Source: Enterococcus saigonensis (GTDB lineage: Bacteria > Bacillota > Bacilli > Lactobacillales > Enterococcaceae). Taken from it: a stretch of DNA of 25,275 nt. A model generated the notes under the pieces. That model saw only the letters and a list, made by a program, of their open reading frames with translations. It did no database searches and was not told the origin of the DNA. A program made the position numbers and the translations under genes. Within the stretch, counting starts at the first letter, position 1. Each line of letters starts with the position of its first letter. The stretch spans positions 1 to 25,275 of the forward strand of contig NZ_AP022824.1 in assembly GCF_011397115.1 (NCBI RefSeq), in the 5' to 3' direction. Of the stretch, positions 15,011 through 24,882 are shown in pieces.

Positions 15011-15011
15011 C

Positions 15012-15073
15012 AAAAAAAGACTTCTATGGATTTATGTTCGCAAAAATACTCATCGCAAATACCATAGAAGTCT
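15012..15073 (-). promoter_or_regulatory. tet attenuator hairpin and leader frame, lap 2
   Basis: Copy of 6572-6633. The stem arms are 15018-15029 and 15062-15073, and the leader frame is 15024-15065. The upstream leader hairpin is at 15104-15178. Confidence 0.58.
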
Positions 15074-15232
15074 ATTGTTCACGACCTTCTAATTATAGTT
15101 CGAGAGTATTTCTTTAAGAGCACACCAAATAAGCCTTTGTTTTTCAGCTATATTAAAATGTGCTATTTAGAAATACTCCGAAGCATATGAAGATCACTCA
15201 CTTATTTTTATTTGATTTATTTATCTTAAGTT

Positions 15233-15261
15233 AGTATAAATTATAAAAATTAAAAAAACAA
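15233..15261 (-). promoter_or_regulatory. tet operon promoter, lap 2
   Basis: Copy of 6793-6821 (TTGTTT, 17 bases, TATACT). Confidence 0.6.
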
Positions 15262-15269
15262 TTTTTTTA

Positions 15270-15297
15270 GTTAATTATAACGTCGCTTATGTTAACC
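15270..15297 (+). other. dif-like Xer site A, lap 2
   Basis: Copy of 6830-6857. Confidence 0.6.
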
Positions 15298-15311
15298 CTA
15301 TATAATATTTA

Positions 15312-15341
15312 AGCCCTCAGATCGATTCTGAGGGCTTTTTT
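15312..15341 (+). terminator. Orphan terminator, lap 2
   Basis: Copy of 6872-6901. Confidence 0.75.
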
Positions 15342-15369
15342 GCTATTAATAATAGGGATTATGTTAAGC
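15342..15369 (+). other. dif-like Xer site B, lap 2
   Basis: Copy of 6902-6929. Confidence 0.55.
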
Positions 15370-15606
15370 AATAGATTAGATAACTGAAAATAGTTCATTC
15401 GACATAATATTTTTATTCAATTATAAAAATTCAATTAGAATTAAACTATTTTAGGTTATCACTCGATGATTGAGAGGTTTTCAAATTTTTTTTTTAACTA
15501 TTCCTTGCATAAATAGCCTTTAAACTACTCATTTTAATTTAATACAAGGAATATTTAAGTTGATATACTAAAGCATATTTAATATTTCTAATGGGAGTGA
15601 TTAAAA

Positions 15607-16239
15607 ATGTCTATAGTTAAAATTGATAGTATTAATTTAAAAAAAATGAGTTTTTTCGATATTTATGACTTTGAGGATTTTTTTTTAGAAAATGCCTTGA
15701 TAGAAAATGAGATAATAAGTGATCAATGTATTGAAAAATTATTTATTGAAGATAGTATAATCGAACACTGTGAATTAAGTGGAAATAATTTTGTTAAAGC
15801 TGAATTTACTAACTGTATATTTAAAAATTGTGATTTTTCAAATACAGTCTTATCAGAATCGGTATTGTACAAATGTGAATTTATCAATTGTAAAATGTTA
15901 GGCTTAGATATTTCCGAAGCCTATATAAATACAAATTTATTTTTAGAAAATAACATGGAAATGGTTAATTTATCAAGTGCTAATTTCAAAGAAGTTTCTT
16001 TCTCCGATTGTAATCTAACTAATACTGACTTGATAGATGCAAAGATGGTGAAAACCACATTTGACAGTTGTAAACTAGATAGTATGAATCTCACAGGAAC
16101 TCTTTTAAAAAAAGTAGACATCAGCACTTGTCATTTTACTCATTTACCATTAAGTATTGAAACAATTTCTGGTAGTATCGTAAATGAACACCAAGCACTA
16201 ATATTAGCAAGAGACCTTCTGAAAGTTAAAATAAAGTAG
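15607..16239 (+). CDS. Pentapeptide-repeat protein, lap 2
   Basis: Identical protein to 7167-7799 (210 residues), described there. Confidence 0.8.
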   Translation: MSIVKIDSINLKKMSFFDIYDFEDFFLENALIENEIISDQCIEKLFIEDSIIEHCELSGNNFVKAEFTNCIFKNCDFSNTVLSESVLYKCEFINCKMLGLDISEAYINTNLFLENNMEMVNLSSANFKEVSFSDCNLTNTDLIDAKMVKTTFDSCKLDSMNLTGTLLKKVDISTCHFTHLPLSIETISGSIVNEHQALILARDLLKVKIK

Positions 16240-16254
16240 CAAACTACTCTTTAG

Positions 16255-16282
16255 ACTAAGTATAACGCGATTTATGTTAAGT
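16255..16282 (+). other. dif-like Xer site C, lap 2
   Basis: Copy of 7815-7842. Confidence 0.65.
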
Positions 16283-16287
16283 CAAAA

Positions 16288-16337
16288 AATTATCTTTAAA
16301 AGTTGTACAATAAATAGTACAACTTTTAAAGATAATT
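16288..16337. promoter_or_regulatory. 21-bp palindrome, lap 2
   Basis: Copy of 7848-7897. Confidence 0.6.
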
Positions 16338-16349
16338 GGGGTGATAAAA

Positions 16350-16439
16350 ATGGAAGCAGTTGCTTATTCTAATTTTAGACAAAATTTGAGAAGTTATATG
16401 AAACAAGTAAACGAAGACGCGGATCCAATCATTTATTGA
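16350..16439 (+). pseudogene. yefM-type antitoxin fragment, lap 2
   Basis: Copy of 7910-7999. The same truncation in every lap shows it is a true feature of the plasmid and not an assembly slip. Confidence 0.75.
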
Positions 16440-16442
16440 GTC

Positions 16443-17084
16443 TCATTTCCATAATTGCCACCATTTTTTTGATGCTTCTTTTTTCTCTATCATTACTTTC
16501 TCCTTTAATTGTTCCTGAAAGATGGTGTGCTCATTTCTAAGATTTTCTATTTCCTCTTGAGGTTGATTATCTACCTTCTCCTTTTTTATATCCTTTGAGG
16601 GCATTTTAAGAGCTTTTAAACTATCATTCTCCGACTTGTATTCTTCTAGCAATTTTTTATCTTGCAAGGCTAGACGTTGCTGTTGGTCTAAGAGCTTTTG
16701 AGTTTGCTTTTGCGATTCCACCAAGCTTTTTATTTGTTCATCTTTATTTATATTTTGAGATTCAAGGTATTCAATTTGGTGTTTAAGACTGTTTAAATAA
16801 TCATTTAATGAACTATTTAATTCAACACCTTCAATATTCATATTCGTTGTTATATTAGTTTTTTCTTGGTGTTTATCGGTATCTAATTCGCTGTTTGAAC
16901 GACTGTTTAATTCAACACCGAGATTTTCTTTTATCTGTTTAACTGCTATAGCAGTTAATAACTTCATTCCGTTATTTCTAACTACATATTCGCTTGATAT
17001 TTTAGAAACTTGATAATGAATTTTATTCTTGCTAACACCTAACTCATCCGCAAGCTCTTTGATTGTTTTTAAATTCTCACTCAT
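16443..17084 (-). CDS. RepB-associated DUF536-type protein, lap 3
   Basis: Identical protein to 8003-8644 (213 residues), described there. Confidence 0.85.
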   Translation of the reverse strand: MSENLKTIKELADELGVSKNKIHYQVSKISSEYVVRNNGMKLLTAIAVKQIKENLGVELNSRSNSELDTDKHQEKTNITTNMNIEGVELNSSLNDYLNSLKHQIEYLESQNINKDEQIKSLVESQKQTQKLLDQQQRLALQDKKLLEEYKSENDSLKALKMPSKDIKKEKVDNQPQEEIENLRNEHTIFQEQLKEKVMIEKKEASKKWWQLWK

Positions 17085-18276
17085 GGCTTGCTCCTTTACC
17101 TCGAACATTTGCACGTTCTGGTTGTTCAAGGTCTTGTAATTTTACAGTTGGCAAGTATTGTTCAATCGCTTTTTTCAAATACTTCGCCATATTTCCTTTT
17201 GAATACGGTGCTTGCTTCTCACGTACATACGACAAATGCGTTTTCACGCCCTCAAGTCCTCGTAAGGCTTTCAGTTCATCATAGCGTGGATAGACGTTCT
17301 TTTGTAAGCCTGACATGAGTGCAAGGTCGGTCATTTCATACGGACTTAACAGCATGGAATCTAGCAACAAGCGTGTGTAGTTGCTTTGCATAGCTTCCGC
17401 ATACAAAGCTTGTTCGGTTTGTTCTTTTTTTGCCTGCTCTTCTTGGTACAATGGATCATCTAACTTGTAACTGGTATCGTCTGCTTGCCATTTTTTCGTG
17501 ATATGAAAGACAATCGAATCAATCGAACGTCCTTTTTTGATTTTGTCATAGGCTACATTCAAATGGGTGTATTGATTAATTTCTTTAAGAGGTGCATTTA
17601 ATATCCATTTTGTAAAATCTGTCATATTTTTATATTCATCGACTGTATTTGTCATAGCTCGTAATTCTTGCATCGAAATAGACGGATGGCGGTAGGCTTC
17701 GACTTGCTCCTCTCTGCGCCCACCCTTAGAACTATAATGCTCGTATTGGTTATAGTGCATGGATAACCACTTATACAACACAATGCTGTACTTGCTGTTT
17801 AACTCCATAATGTCACTAATAGCATATTGGGTAAAATTTTGCTTCAAGTCAATCAAATAAGGCATAATCGCTTGGTCAAAGCGGATCGTGACTTCATCAT
17901 CATAATCATTCCACTTGATATAAGGGATTGGCACAATACTTTCAAATTCAAATCCTTTTCCAGTCTGCTCTCGCACTTCAAAATAAGCTTGTTTCTGCAT
18001 TTTTTCAATGGCTTGTTTAAAGCGACTATGCTTGTCGTTGTCGGACACATCAAAGAAAGCAAACAATTCTTTTTTGGATAAGTAAATCGTATGGTCTTTC
18101 GGTGGATTGTCCGTATCAATGCACGATACCGCCAATTCAAAAATCTTTAGAGGGGTCTTATCCATTTTTGCTACGCTCGTAATCAAGTCATTGTGTTCCA
18201 CGACTTTTCGTTTTGTCAGTTCATCCATGTACATCACCTGCTTTTTTACATGATTCGTTTCTGGTATACTGGCCAT
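17077..18276 (-). CDS. repB: Replication initiator RepB, lap 3
   Basis: Identical protein to 8637-9836. The alternative upstream ATG is at 18324. Confidence 0.92.
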   Translation of the reverse strand: MASIPETNHVKKQVMYMDELTKRKVVEHNDLITSVAKMDKTPLKIFELAVSCIDTDNPPKDHTIYLSKKELFAFFDVSDNDKHSRFKQAIEKMQKQAYFEVREQTGKGFEFESIVPIPYIKWNDYDDEVTIRFDQAIMPYLIDLKQNFTQYAISDIMELNSKYSIVLYKWLSMHYNQYEHYSSKGGRREEQVEAYRHPSISMQELRAMTNTVDEYKNMTDFTKWILNAPLKEINQYTHLNVAYDKIKKGRSIDSIVFHITKKWQADDTSYKLDDPLYQEEQAKKEQTEQALYAEAMQSNYTRLLLDSMLLSPYEMTDLALMSGLQKNVYPRYDELKALRGLEGVKTHLSYVREKQAPYSKGNMAKYLKKAIEQYLPTVKLQDLEQPERANVRGKGASHE

Positions 18277-18336
18277 AGAAAATACGCTCCTTTGCGTGTT
18301 TTGGTTAGGCATAGAGAAAGACATTTTACAGTGGTA

Positions 18337-18375
18337 TTTTCTCTATGCTCTTATTATAGCACTATATAGAGAAAA
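18337..18375 (-). promoter_or_regulatory. repB promoter in inverted repeat, lap 3
   Basis: Copy of 9897-9935. Confidence 0.55.
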
Positions 18376-18394
18376 ATAAATGCAACTTCTCTCT

Positions 18395-18482
18395 GTATAC
18401 ACAGTTTTTTCTCTCTGTATACACAGTTTTTTCTCTCTGTATACACAGTTTTTTCTCTCTGTATACACAGTTTTTTCTCTCT
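18395..18482. repeat. Replication iterons, lap 3
   Basis: Copy of 9955-10042, with four exact 22-bp units. Confidence 0.9.
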
Positions 18483-19144
18483 GTTTAATCTCGCAAACCC
18501 TTGCTAAAACTGCCTTTTTCGGCACGCAAAAGGTTTAAAAGATTTAAAAGATTTAAAATATATAAGATAAATTAAAAAGGCTTCGCCCTCTCGTTCACTT
18601 CGGTTAAAAAATCTAAAAGATCAAAATCGTACAGTAATAAATGCAAAAAGGAGTGAGCGAAAAACACGCTCACATTGTACTTGCAGCGTTCACTTCGTTC
18701 ACTTGCGAAAAGAAAAGAGCAAACCCTCTTTTAGGGATTTTCTTGATTGGCTCTAATTGCTCGTATACGCTGTTTTAATTGTTTGACTAGATAAATACGC
18801 CTATCTGGCAATCAAACGCCTTACAGGCGGTCAGGGCAAGCCCTAACGACCCTTGAATTAAAAACCTACATGAATAATTGTTTTTTAATTCCAAACAAAA
18901 CAGTTCATTTAAAATCAATTTAAACCCACTTTAAACCCACTTAAAATCGTTTCTAAGGCGTTTTAATCTTACATTTGAATAAATAGACGTTTAATATGAA
19001 AAACGCCTTAAAACGAATTTTATGACGTTTTTTGAGAAAATTGTTTTTTACCCGCACGTTTACTTTTGATTAAACTAGCGAAGTCTGTTTAATTAAAAGT
19101 AAATGTTTAGTTGAGCAAAGCGAAACCAGAAAGGAGCAAACAAC
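18483..19144. other. Gene-free origin-proximal stretch, lap 3
   Basis: Copy of 10043-10704. The inverted repeat before the small gene is at 19059-19103. Confidence 0.6.
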
Positions 19145-19408
19145 ATGACCTTAGATTACAGAAAAACATTTGAAATTGAGATAATCAATGAATTTCAATC
19201 AGCGATTCACTCAAAAATGTTGAACTATGTTTTAAATAATGAACTCGATAAAAGTGATTCGACAAACCTACAAGTAAATTTATTAAAACAATTATCAAAC
19301 ATGAACCAAATTAATTTATTTGAATTATCTTTAGAAGAATTAGAAGCCTATCACGACTATTTACGAACGATAAAAAAATATGCCGATAACATCACACGAA
19401 CAGCGTGA
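19145..19408 (+). CDS. Small acidic helical protein of unknown function, lap 3
   Basis: Identical to 10705-10968. Confidence 0.65.
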   Translation: MTLDYRKTFEIEIINEFQSAIHSKMLNYVLNNELDKSDSTNLQVNLLKQLSNMNQINLFELSLEELEAYHDYLRTIKKYADNITRTA

Positions 19409-19409
19409 G

Positions 19410-19730
19410 TTTTAACAAACACGCTTGACGATAAAACGAAATGTAAATTAAGTTTTATAGCACAATTACCACTAAATAAAATTTAGGGGTATAAGTGCGC
19501 CCTTAAAACTAAGGGGTTCATTTCTACAAAGTTAATCTGACAACTATTCCCTTAGCGATTTTTACTAAGGGCGCACTTATACGCAGTAAAAAAATCTAGC
19601 GAATTTTTTCTACGTTGTGCTAAGGGCGCACTTACACTCACCAAAATTTTTTGGTGTCTATCGTGCTAAAAAAGAGGACAGATCACTTGCGTGACGTGTA
19701 CTCTTTTTTCGTCAAGCGTGTTGGTTAAAA
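19410..19730. other. Putative oriT with three nick motifs, lap 3
   Basis: Copy of 10970-11290. The motifs are at 19492-19505, 19566-19579 and 19621-19634. Confidence 0.6.
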
Positions 19731-19806
19731 TTCGCTTTACTCATGTTAAAATCTTGTTGAACTAGTTTCTTTTATTGCTAGTAATTTTTTTACCTAGTTT
19801 TGTATT

Positions 19807-19977
19807 TTGTGGCAAGCCAGCTTCCTAAACGGGTTTTTACTTTACGAGTTGGATAAGGCAAGTTATTCAGGATCAATTAGATCCACCCTTTCAAATAAAG
19901 CGAACGACCCTAACACACCAAATCGGACTGTTTTTGATCCATACACTTCTAGAAATATTTTCGCAGCCCGATCGTAA
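19807..19977 (+). pseudogene. Possible gene remnant, lap 3
   Basis: Copy of 11367-11537. Confidence 0.28.
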
Positions 19978-20142
19978 AAATGAAGAAATAGAAGATCATT
20001 AATTGGCTAAAAATTCCGAATAAAATAACAAGTTCATTCAGAATTGAAAGGGAACTTTCACAAAGTTTTTAAGAAAAAGACGGCTGTTACATCAATCTTT
20101 TTCGGGTTGAAAAGAGGTAGACCAATTGCGATTCACAAAGAA

Positions 20143-20170
20143 AGCCCCTGGAATGGTTGATCCAGGGGCT
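20143..20170 (-). terminator. Terminator of the tet operon, lap 3
   Basis: Copy of 3263-3290. Confidence 0.75.
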
Positions 20171-20198
20171 ACTTCGTTTAAAAGAGATTATGGTAACT
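20171..20198 (+). other. dif-like Xer site D, lap 3
   Basis: Copy of 3291-3318. Confidence 0.6.
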
Positions 20199-20212
20199 AA
20201 GAGGTTAAATAA

Positions 20213-21586
20213 CTATTTTATTTTTGGCTCAGAGTACACTTTGATAGTAATTAACCAACTAAAAATAATTATTATAGAAAAAATAAGTAACATATTGCTA
20301 TATAAATATGATTGAGAAGAAACATTTATAGGAATAATTTTTTTATTTAGTATGTCTACAGACAGTAATCCTCCTACAACTGCGATTCCTAGTCCTTCAG
20401 ATAAGAAACTTGTAAAATTAAGTAAACTCATTCCTGAACCACTTTCTTTTGTAGTTAAACTACTTGAAACAATTGTAGATATAACCGTTTTTGTAAAGGA
20501 CAGACCTCCAAATATAAAAATAATTAATATAGTAATTAAAAAAGGTGTCGTTTCAACAAACAGTGCAGCCAATAGAAAACTAATTGATAACAACATAGCT
20601 CCTATAGTTAACACGAATATTGGTCCTTTTTTATCTACTAGTATTCCACCAAAGTAACCAAAAATAATGACACTAACAGCTCCTGGAAAGATAATCCCGT
20701 TACCAATGGCAAGTGTACTTAACTGATATAAATCTCTCATCATATAAGGAACCATTGAAATAAATCCTGCCACCGTTCCAAAAAAAAGACCTCCACAAAC
20801 AATACCAACCATAAAAGATCGGTTTTCACCTAATTTAGGCTCAATAAACGGCTCATCCACTTTTTTTATGTGCTTAATAAAAATAATGAAAATAACGAAA
20901 CTTATTCCTAAGAAATATAATTTATATGATGTGGTAAACACCATAAAAGTTACTATGCTTAACGACATTAATACTAATCCTATAAAATCAAAACTTCCCT
21001 TTTTAATCGGTTCATGATCAAGCATTTTGATAAGAAAAGGAACTGATATTAAAGTTCCTAAAGGTAATATCAATAGATAAGACCAATGAATATATTCAGC
21101 TATCATTCCACCGATAGATGGACCTAGAGCTTCACCCATTGCAACAATGGAACCAATAAGTCCAAAAGCCTTTCCCTGGCTCTCCCTTGGAATATATTTA
21201 GCAACAACCACCATAATTAACGCAGGAAAAGCTGCAGCTCCTGTACCTTGAATGAATCGTGATAATAATAATACAGGAAATGATGTATGACCTATAAAAC
21301 CCATAATTGAACCTATACAATTTAATAAAATTCCTGTTAATAACAGTTTCTTAATACCAACATAATCAGAAACTTTGCCATATATGGCTGTTCCTACAGA
21401 AAAACTTAACATGAACGATGTATTAATCCAATTTATACTTGCAGGAGCTTTTCCAAAGTAATTCGCTACATCAGGAAAAGATACATTTAGAACCATTTCA
21501 TTTAGTACACTAAAGAAAGATAAAAAGCAAAGCCAAAGTAATAATTTGTTGTATTGTGATTTATGGTTTGACGAATTAGAATTCAT
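20213..21586 (-). CDS. tet: Tet(L)/Tet(K)-like efflux transporter, lap 3
   Basis: Identical protein to 3333-4706. Confidence 0.9.
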   Translation of the reverse strand: MNSNSSNHKSQYNKLLLWLCFLSFFSVLNEMVLNVSFPDVANYFGKAPASINWINTSFMLSFSVGTAIYGKVSDYVGIKKLLLTGILLNCIGSIMGFIGHTSFPVLLLSRFIQGTGAAAFPALIMVVVAKYIPRESQGKAFGLIGSIVAMGEALGPSIGGMIAEYIHWSYLLILPLGTLISVPFLIKMLDHEPIKKGSFDFIGLVLMSLSIVTFMVFTTSYKLYFLGISFVIFIIFIKHIKKVDEPFIEPKLGENRSFMVGIVCGGLFFGTVAGFISMVPYMMRDLYQLSTLAIGNGIIFPGAVSVIIFGYFGGILVDKKGPIFVLTIGAMLLSISFLLAALFVETTPFLITILIIFIFGGLSFTKTVISTIVSSSLTTKESGSGMSLLNFTSFLSEGLGIAVVGGLLSVDILNKKIIPINVSSQSYLYSNMLLIFSIIIIFSWLITIKVYSEPKIK

Positions 21587-21590
21587 TTCT

Positions 21591-23450
21591 TCACTCTTTC
21601 CCTTTAATTAATAAAGATTTTATCCTATCAACTTTTCCTTGTTGATATAAACTTTTATCTACCACTTCTTGATAAGATACAATTTTATTTTTTATATAGG
21701 CTTGTCCATTAAATAGTTCATTACTCTTTTCTTCAAATATTAAAAATAAAGATTGAGGTAACTTTGCAATTAAATTAAATTCATCTTCTACCTCTGATAC
21801 ATTTAAGACATTTCCCTCTAATTTTCCGAGTTCACTAATAGCCTTCCCTAAATAATCTTTATTTGCAGATACATCTATCTCTACTACTGGTTCTACAATG
21901 ACTGTTTTAGAATTTAACAATGCTTTATACAATGCATATGGTGTTAACTTTCTAAATTCAGATGGTGTACTGACTGGACTAAAAAATTCAGCATCTGTCA
22001 ACGTTACTTTTACATTGGTTAATTCAAAATCATAAAGACCTGTTTTAGTTGAACTAAACACACTATCTTTAATAGCATTTTGAAATGACTGTTTCAGATA
22101 ACCTGTTGTCACTAAACTATCAAATTGAATGCCTGATAGGTTACTCGGTTCAACTTTCAAGGTCATCGTTGCCCAATAGGGATTAAGTGATTCATCTACA
22201 TCAATTGTGCCTATTCCTATTTCTTCTATAATTTCTTTATAAACAATTGTTGGTAATGATAATTTAAGCGTCTTAAAAGAGTAACGTCTGCGTATAGTTT
22301 CTTCTAAGTATTCTCGTTGAACTCGACCAAAAATTTTCATTGAGATTTCTGAAGTTTCTTTATCAATTGAGAAATCAAGTAATGGATCTTCTTCTGATAA
22401 TTCAGTTAATAAGTCTAGTAACGTCATTCTCTCTTCTTCCCCAACTTGGAAAGTGATTTTTAAACTTGGGCTAGGTAAAGATAGCTCATTAGTTAAAGGT
22501 TCTCCTAAGAAATCTTGAATCTTTAATTCTTTACATTTTGGAAACATAAAAATATCTCCTGTTTGAATACTATTTGCTTCTACAAATTGGTTGTCTTGTA
22601 ATACTAAAAAACGTGGTAGCTTCTTTTCTTCTTGATTATTTAACAAATAAGTTTGGTTCTTACTTATTTCACCGGATAGTAATCTAAAATAAGCTTGTTT
22701 TTGACCATTCATAAAAGTAATTTTATATAAATATGCAGATAAATTATCCTTACTTTTATCAACTAAATCAAAGCTACCTAATAAATTTAATAAAGTATCT
22801 ATCCCTTCTCCTGTCACAGCCGAACCTAAAATTAAAGGATAACTTTCATTCATTAAAGTTCGTTGGTTCAACTCATTTTTTAGCTCTATTTCACTTATTA
22901 ATACATCATTCATAAACTTTTCAAGTAGATAAGGACTGTTTTCGATTAAAGTATCTCTACTTTCTTGACTAAACAAGGATTCTACTAGAACAAGATGACT
23001 CGTCAATTTATTCTTGATTTCAGAAATCAGATATTCTGGTCTTGCTGTTTCTATATCTATTTTATTTAAGAAAAAGATAGTCGGTATCTTGGCTTCTTGT
23101 AATGTATCAAAAATCCTTCTTGTTTGAGTTGGGAGTTCTCCTAAACTTGAAACGACTAAAACAGCTATATCAATAACGTTTAGTGACCTCACTACTTCAC
23201 CATAAAATTCAATATGTCCAGGCATATCAACCAAATTTATTTTTGTTTGACACCACTCTAAAGAAACAGAAGCTGTTTTTATTGTAATGCCTCTTTCTTT
23301 CTCTAAATCAAGGGTATCAGTAATAGTATCACCCTTCTTAATACTTCCTTGCTTATAATTTTCATGGGTTCTACTATACAAACTTTCTGTTAAAGATGTT
23401 TTTCCAGCGTCTACATGAGCGACAATTCCTACATTAATAATTTTTTTCAT
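21591..23450 (-). CDS. tet: Divergent tetracycline ribosomal protection protein, lap 3
   Basis: Identical protein to 4711-6570. Confidence 0.87.
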   Translation of the reverse strand: MKKIINVGIVAHVDAGKTSLTESLYSRTHENYKQGSIKKGDTITDTLDLEKERGITIKTASVSLEWCQTKINLVDMPGHIEFYGEVVRSLNVIDIAVLVVSSLGELPTQTRRIFDTLQEAKIPTIFFLNKIDIETARPEYLISEIKNKLTSHLVLVESLFSQESRDTLIENSPYLLEKFMNDVLISEIELKNELNQRTLMNESYPLILGSAVTGEGIDTLLNLLGSFDLVDKSKDNLSAYLYKITFMNGQKQAYFRLLSGEISKNQTYLLNNQEEKKLPRFLVLQDNQFVEANSIQTGDIFMFPKCKELKIQDFLGEPLTNELSLPSPSLKITFQVGEEERMTLLDLLTELSEEDPLLDFSIDKETSEISMKIFGRVQREYLEETIRRRYSFKTLKLSLPTIVYKEIIEEIGIGTIDVDESLNPYWATMTLKVEPSNLSGIQFDSLVTTGYLKQSFQNAIKDSVFSSTKTGLYDFELTNVKVTLTDAEFFSPVSTPSEFRKLTPYALYKALLNSKTVIVEPVVEIDVSANKDYLGKAISELGKLEGNVLNVSEVEDEFNLIAKLPQSLFLIFEEKSNELFNGQAYIKNKIVSYQEVVDKSLYQQGKVDRIKSLLIKGKE

Positions 23451-23451
23451 C

Positions 23452-23513
23452 AAAAAAAGACTTCTATGGATTTATGTTCGCAAAAATACTCATCGCAAAT
23501 ACCATAGAAGTCT
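23452..23513 (-). promoter_or_regulatory. tet attenuator hairpin and leader frame, lap 3
   Basis: Copy of 6572-6633. The upstream leader hairpin is at 23544-23618. Confidence 0.58.
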
Positions 23514-23672
23514 ATTGTTCACGACCTTCTAATTATAGTTCGAGAGTATTTCTTTAAGAGCACACCAAATAAGCCTTTGTTTTTCAGCTATATTAAAATG
23601 TGCTATTTAGAAATACTCCGAAGCATATGAAGATCACTCACTTATTTTTATTTGATTTATTTATCTTAAGTT

Positions 23673-23701
23673 AGTATAAATTATAAAAATTAAAAAAACA
23701 A
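23673..23701 (-). promoter_or_regulatory. tet operon promoter, lap 3
   Basis: Copy of 6793-6821. Confidence 0.6.
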
Positions 23702-23709
23702 TTTTTTTA

Positions 23710-23737
23710 GTTAATTATAACGTCGCTTATGTTAACC
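23710..23737 (+). other. dif-like Xer site A, lap 3
   Basis: Copy of 6830-6857. Confidence 0.6.
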
Positions 23738-23751
23738 CTATATAATATTTA

Positions 23752-23781
23752 AGCCCTCAGATCGATTCTGAGGGCTTTTTT
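23752..23781 (+). terminator. Orphan terminator, lap 3
   Basis: Copy of 6872-6901. Confidence 0.75.
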
Positions 23782-23809
23782 GCTATTAATAATAGGGATT
23801 ATGTTAAGC
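23782..23809 (+). other. dif-like Xer site B, lap 3
   Basis: Copy of 6902-6929. Confidence 0.55.
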
Positions 23810-24046
23810 AATAGATTAGATAACTGAAAATAGTTCATTCGACATAATATTTTTATTCAATTATAAAAATTCAATTAGAATTAAACTATTTTAGGTTATC
23901 ACTCGATGATTGAGAGGTTTTCAAATTTTTTTTTTAACTATTCCTTGCATAAATAGCCTTTAAACTACTCATTTTAATTTAATACAAGGAATATTTAAGT
24001 TGATATACTAAAGCATATTTAATATTTCTAATGGGAGTGATTAAAA

Positions 24047-24679
24047 ATGTCTATAGTTAAAATTGATAGTATTAATTTAAAAAAAATGAGTTTTTTCGAT
24101 ATTTATGACTTTGAGGATTTTTTTTTAGAAAATGCCTTGATAGAAAATGAGATAATAAGTGATCAATGTATTGAAAAATTATTTATTGAAGATAGTATAA
24201 TCGAACACTGTGAATTAAGTGGAAATAATTTTGTTAAAGCTGAATTTACTAACTGTATATTTAAAAATTGTGATTTTTCAAATACAGTCTTATCAGAATC
24301 GGTATTGTACAAATGTGAATTTATCAATTGTAAAATGTTAGGCTTAGATATTTCCGAAGCCTATATAAATACAAATTTATTTTTAGAAAATAACATGGAA
24401 ATGGTTAATTTATCAAGTGCTAATTTCAAAGAAGTTTCTTTCTCCGATTGTAATCTAACTAATACTGACTTGATAGATGCAAAGATGGTGAAAACCACAT
24501 TTGACAGTTGTAAACTAGATAGTATGAATCTCACAGGAACTCTTTTAAAAAAAGTAGACATCAGCACTTGTCATTTTACTCATTTACCATTAAGTATTGA
24601 AACAATTTCTGGTAGTATCGTAAATGAACACCAAGCACTAATATTAGCAAGAGACCTTCTGAAAGTTAAAATAAAGTAG
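24047..24679 (+). CDS. Pentapeptide-repeat protein, lap 3
   Basis: Identical protein to 7167-7799. Confidence 0.8.
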   Translation: MSIVKIDSINLKKMSFFDIYDFEDFFLENALIENEIISDQCIEKLFIEDSIIEHCELSGNNFVKAEFTNCIFKNCDFSNTVLSESVLYKCEFINCKMLGLDISEAYINTNLFLENNMEMVNLSSANFKEVSFSDCNLTNTDLIDAKMVKTTFDSCKLDSMNLTGTLLKKVDISTCHFTHLPLSIETISGSIVNEHQALILARDLLKVKIK

Positions 24680-24694
24680 CAAACTACTCTTTAG

Positions 24695-24722
24695 ACTAAG
24701 TATAACGCGATTTATGTTAAGT
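24695..24722 (+). other. dif-like Xer site C, lap 3
   Basis: Copy of 7815-7842. Confidence 0.65.
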
Positions 24723-24727
24723 CAAAA

Positions 24728-24777
24728 AATTATCTTTAAAAGTTGTACAATAAATAGTACAACTTTTAAAGATAATT
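24728..24777. promoter_or_regulatory. 21-bp palindrome, lap 3
   Basis: Copy of 7848-7897. Confidence 0.6.
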
Positions 24778-24789
24778 GGGGTGATAAAA

Positions 24790-24879
24790 ATGGAAGCAGT
24801 TGCTTATTCTAATTTTAGACAAAATTTGAGAAGTTATATGAAACAAGTAAACGAAGACGCGGATCCAATCATTTATTGA
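24790..24879 (+). pseudogene. yefM-type antitoxin fragment, lap 3
   Basis: Copy of 7910-7999. Confidence 0.75.
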
Positions 24880-24882
24880 GTC

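Larger units (their letters stand above)
8395..16834. repeat. Lap 2 of the plasmid unit (reference copy)
   Basis: This is one full 8,440-bp circle. All genes are intact and it matches lap 3 wherever I compared them. Use this copy as the reference sequence of the plasmid. Confidence 0.95.

Noticed and set aside
3333..23450. Three tet operons as a true resistance gene amplification
   Set aside because: The repeating unit is the whole plasmid including its origin and the ends join as a circle, so an unrolled circular assembly explains it better.
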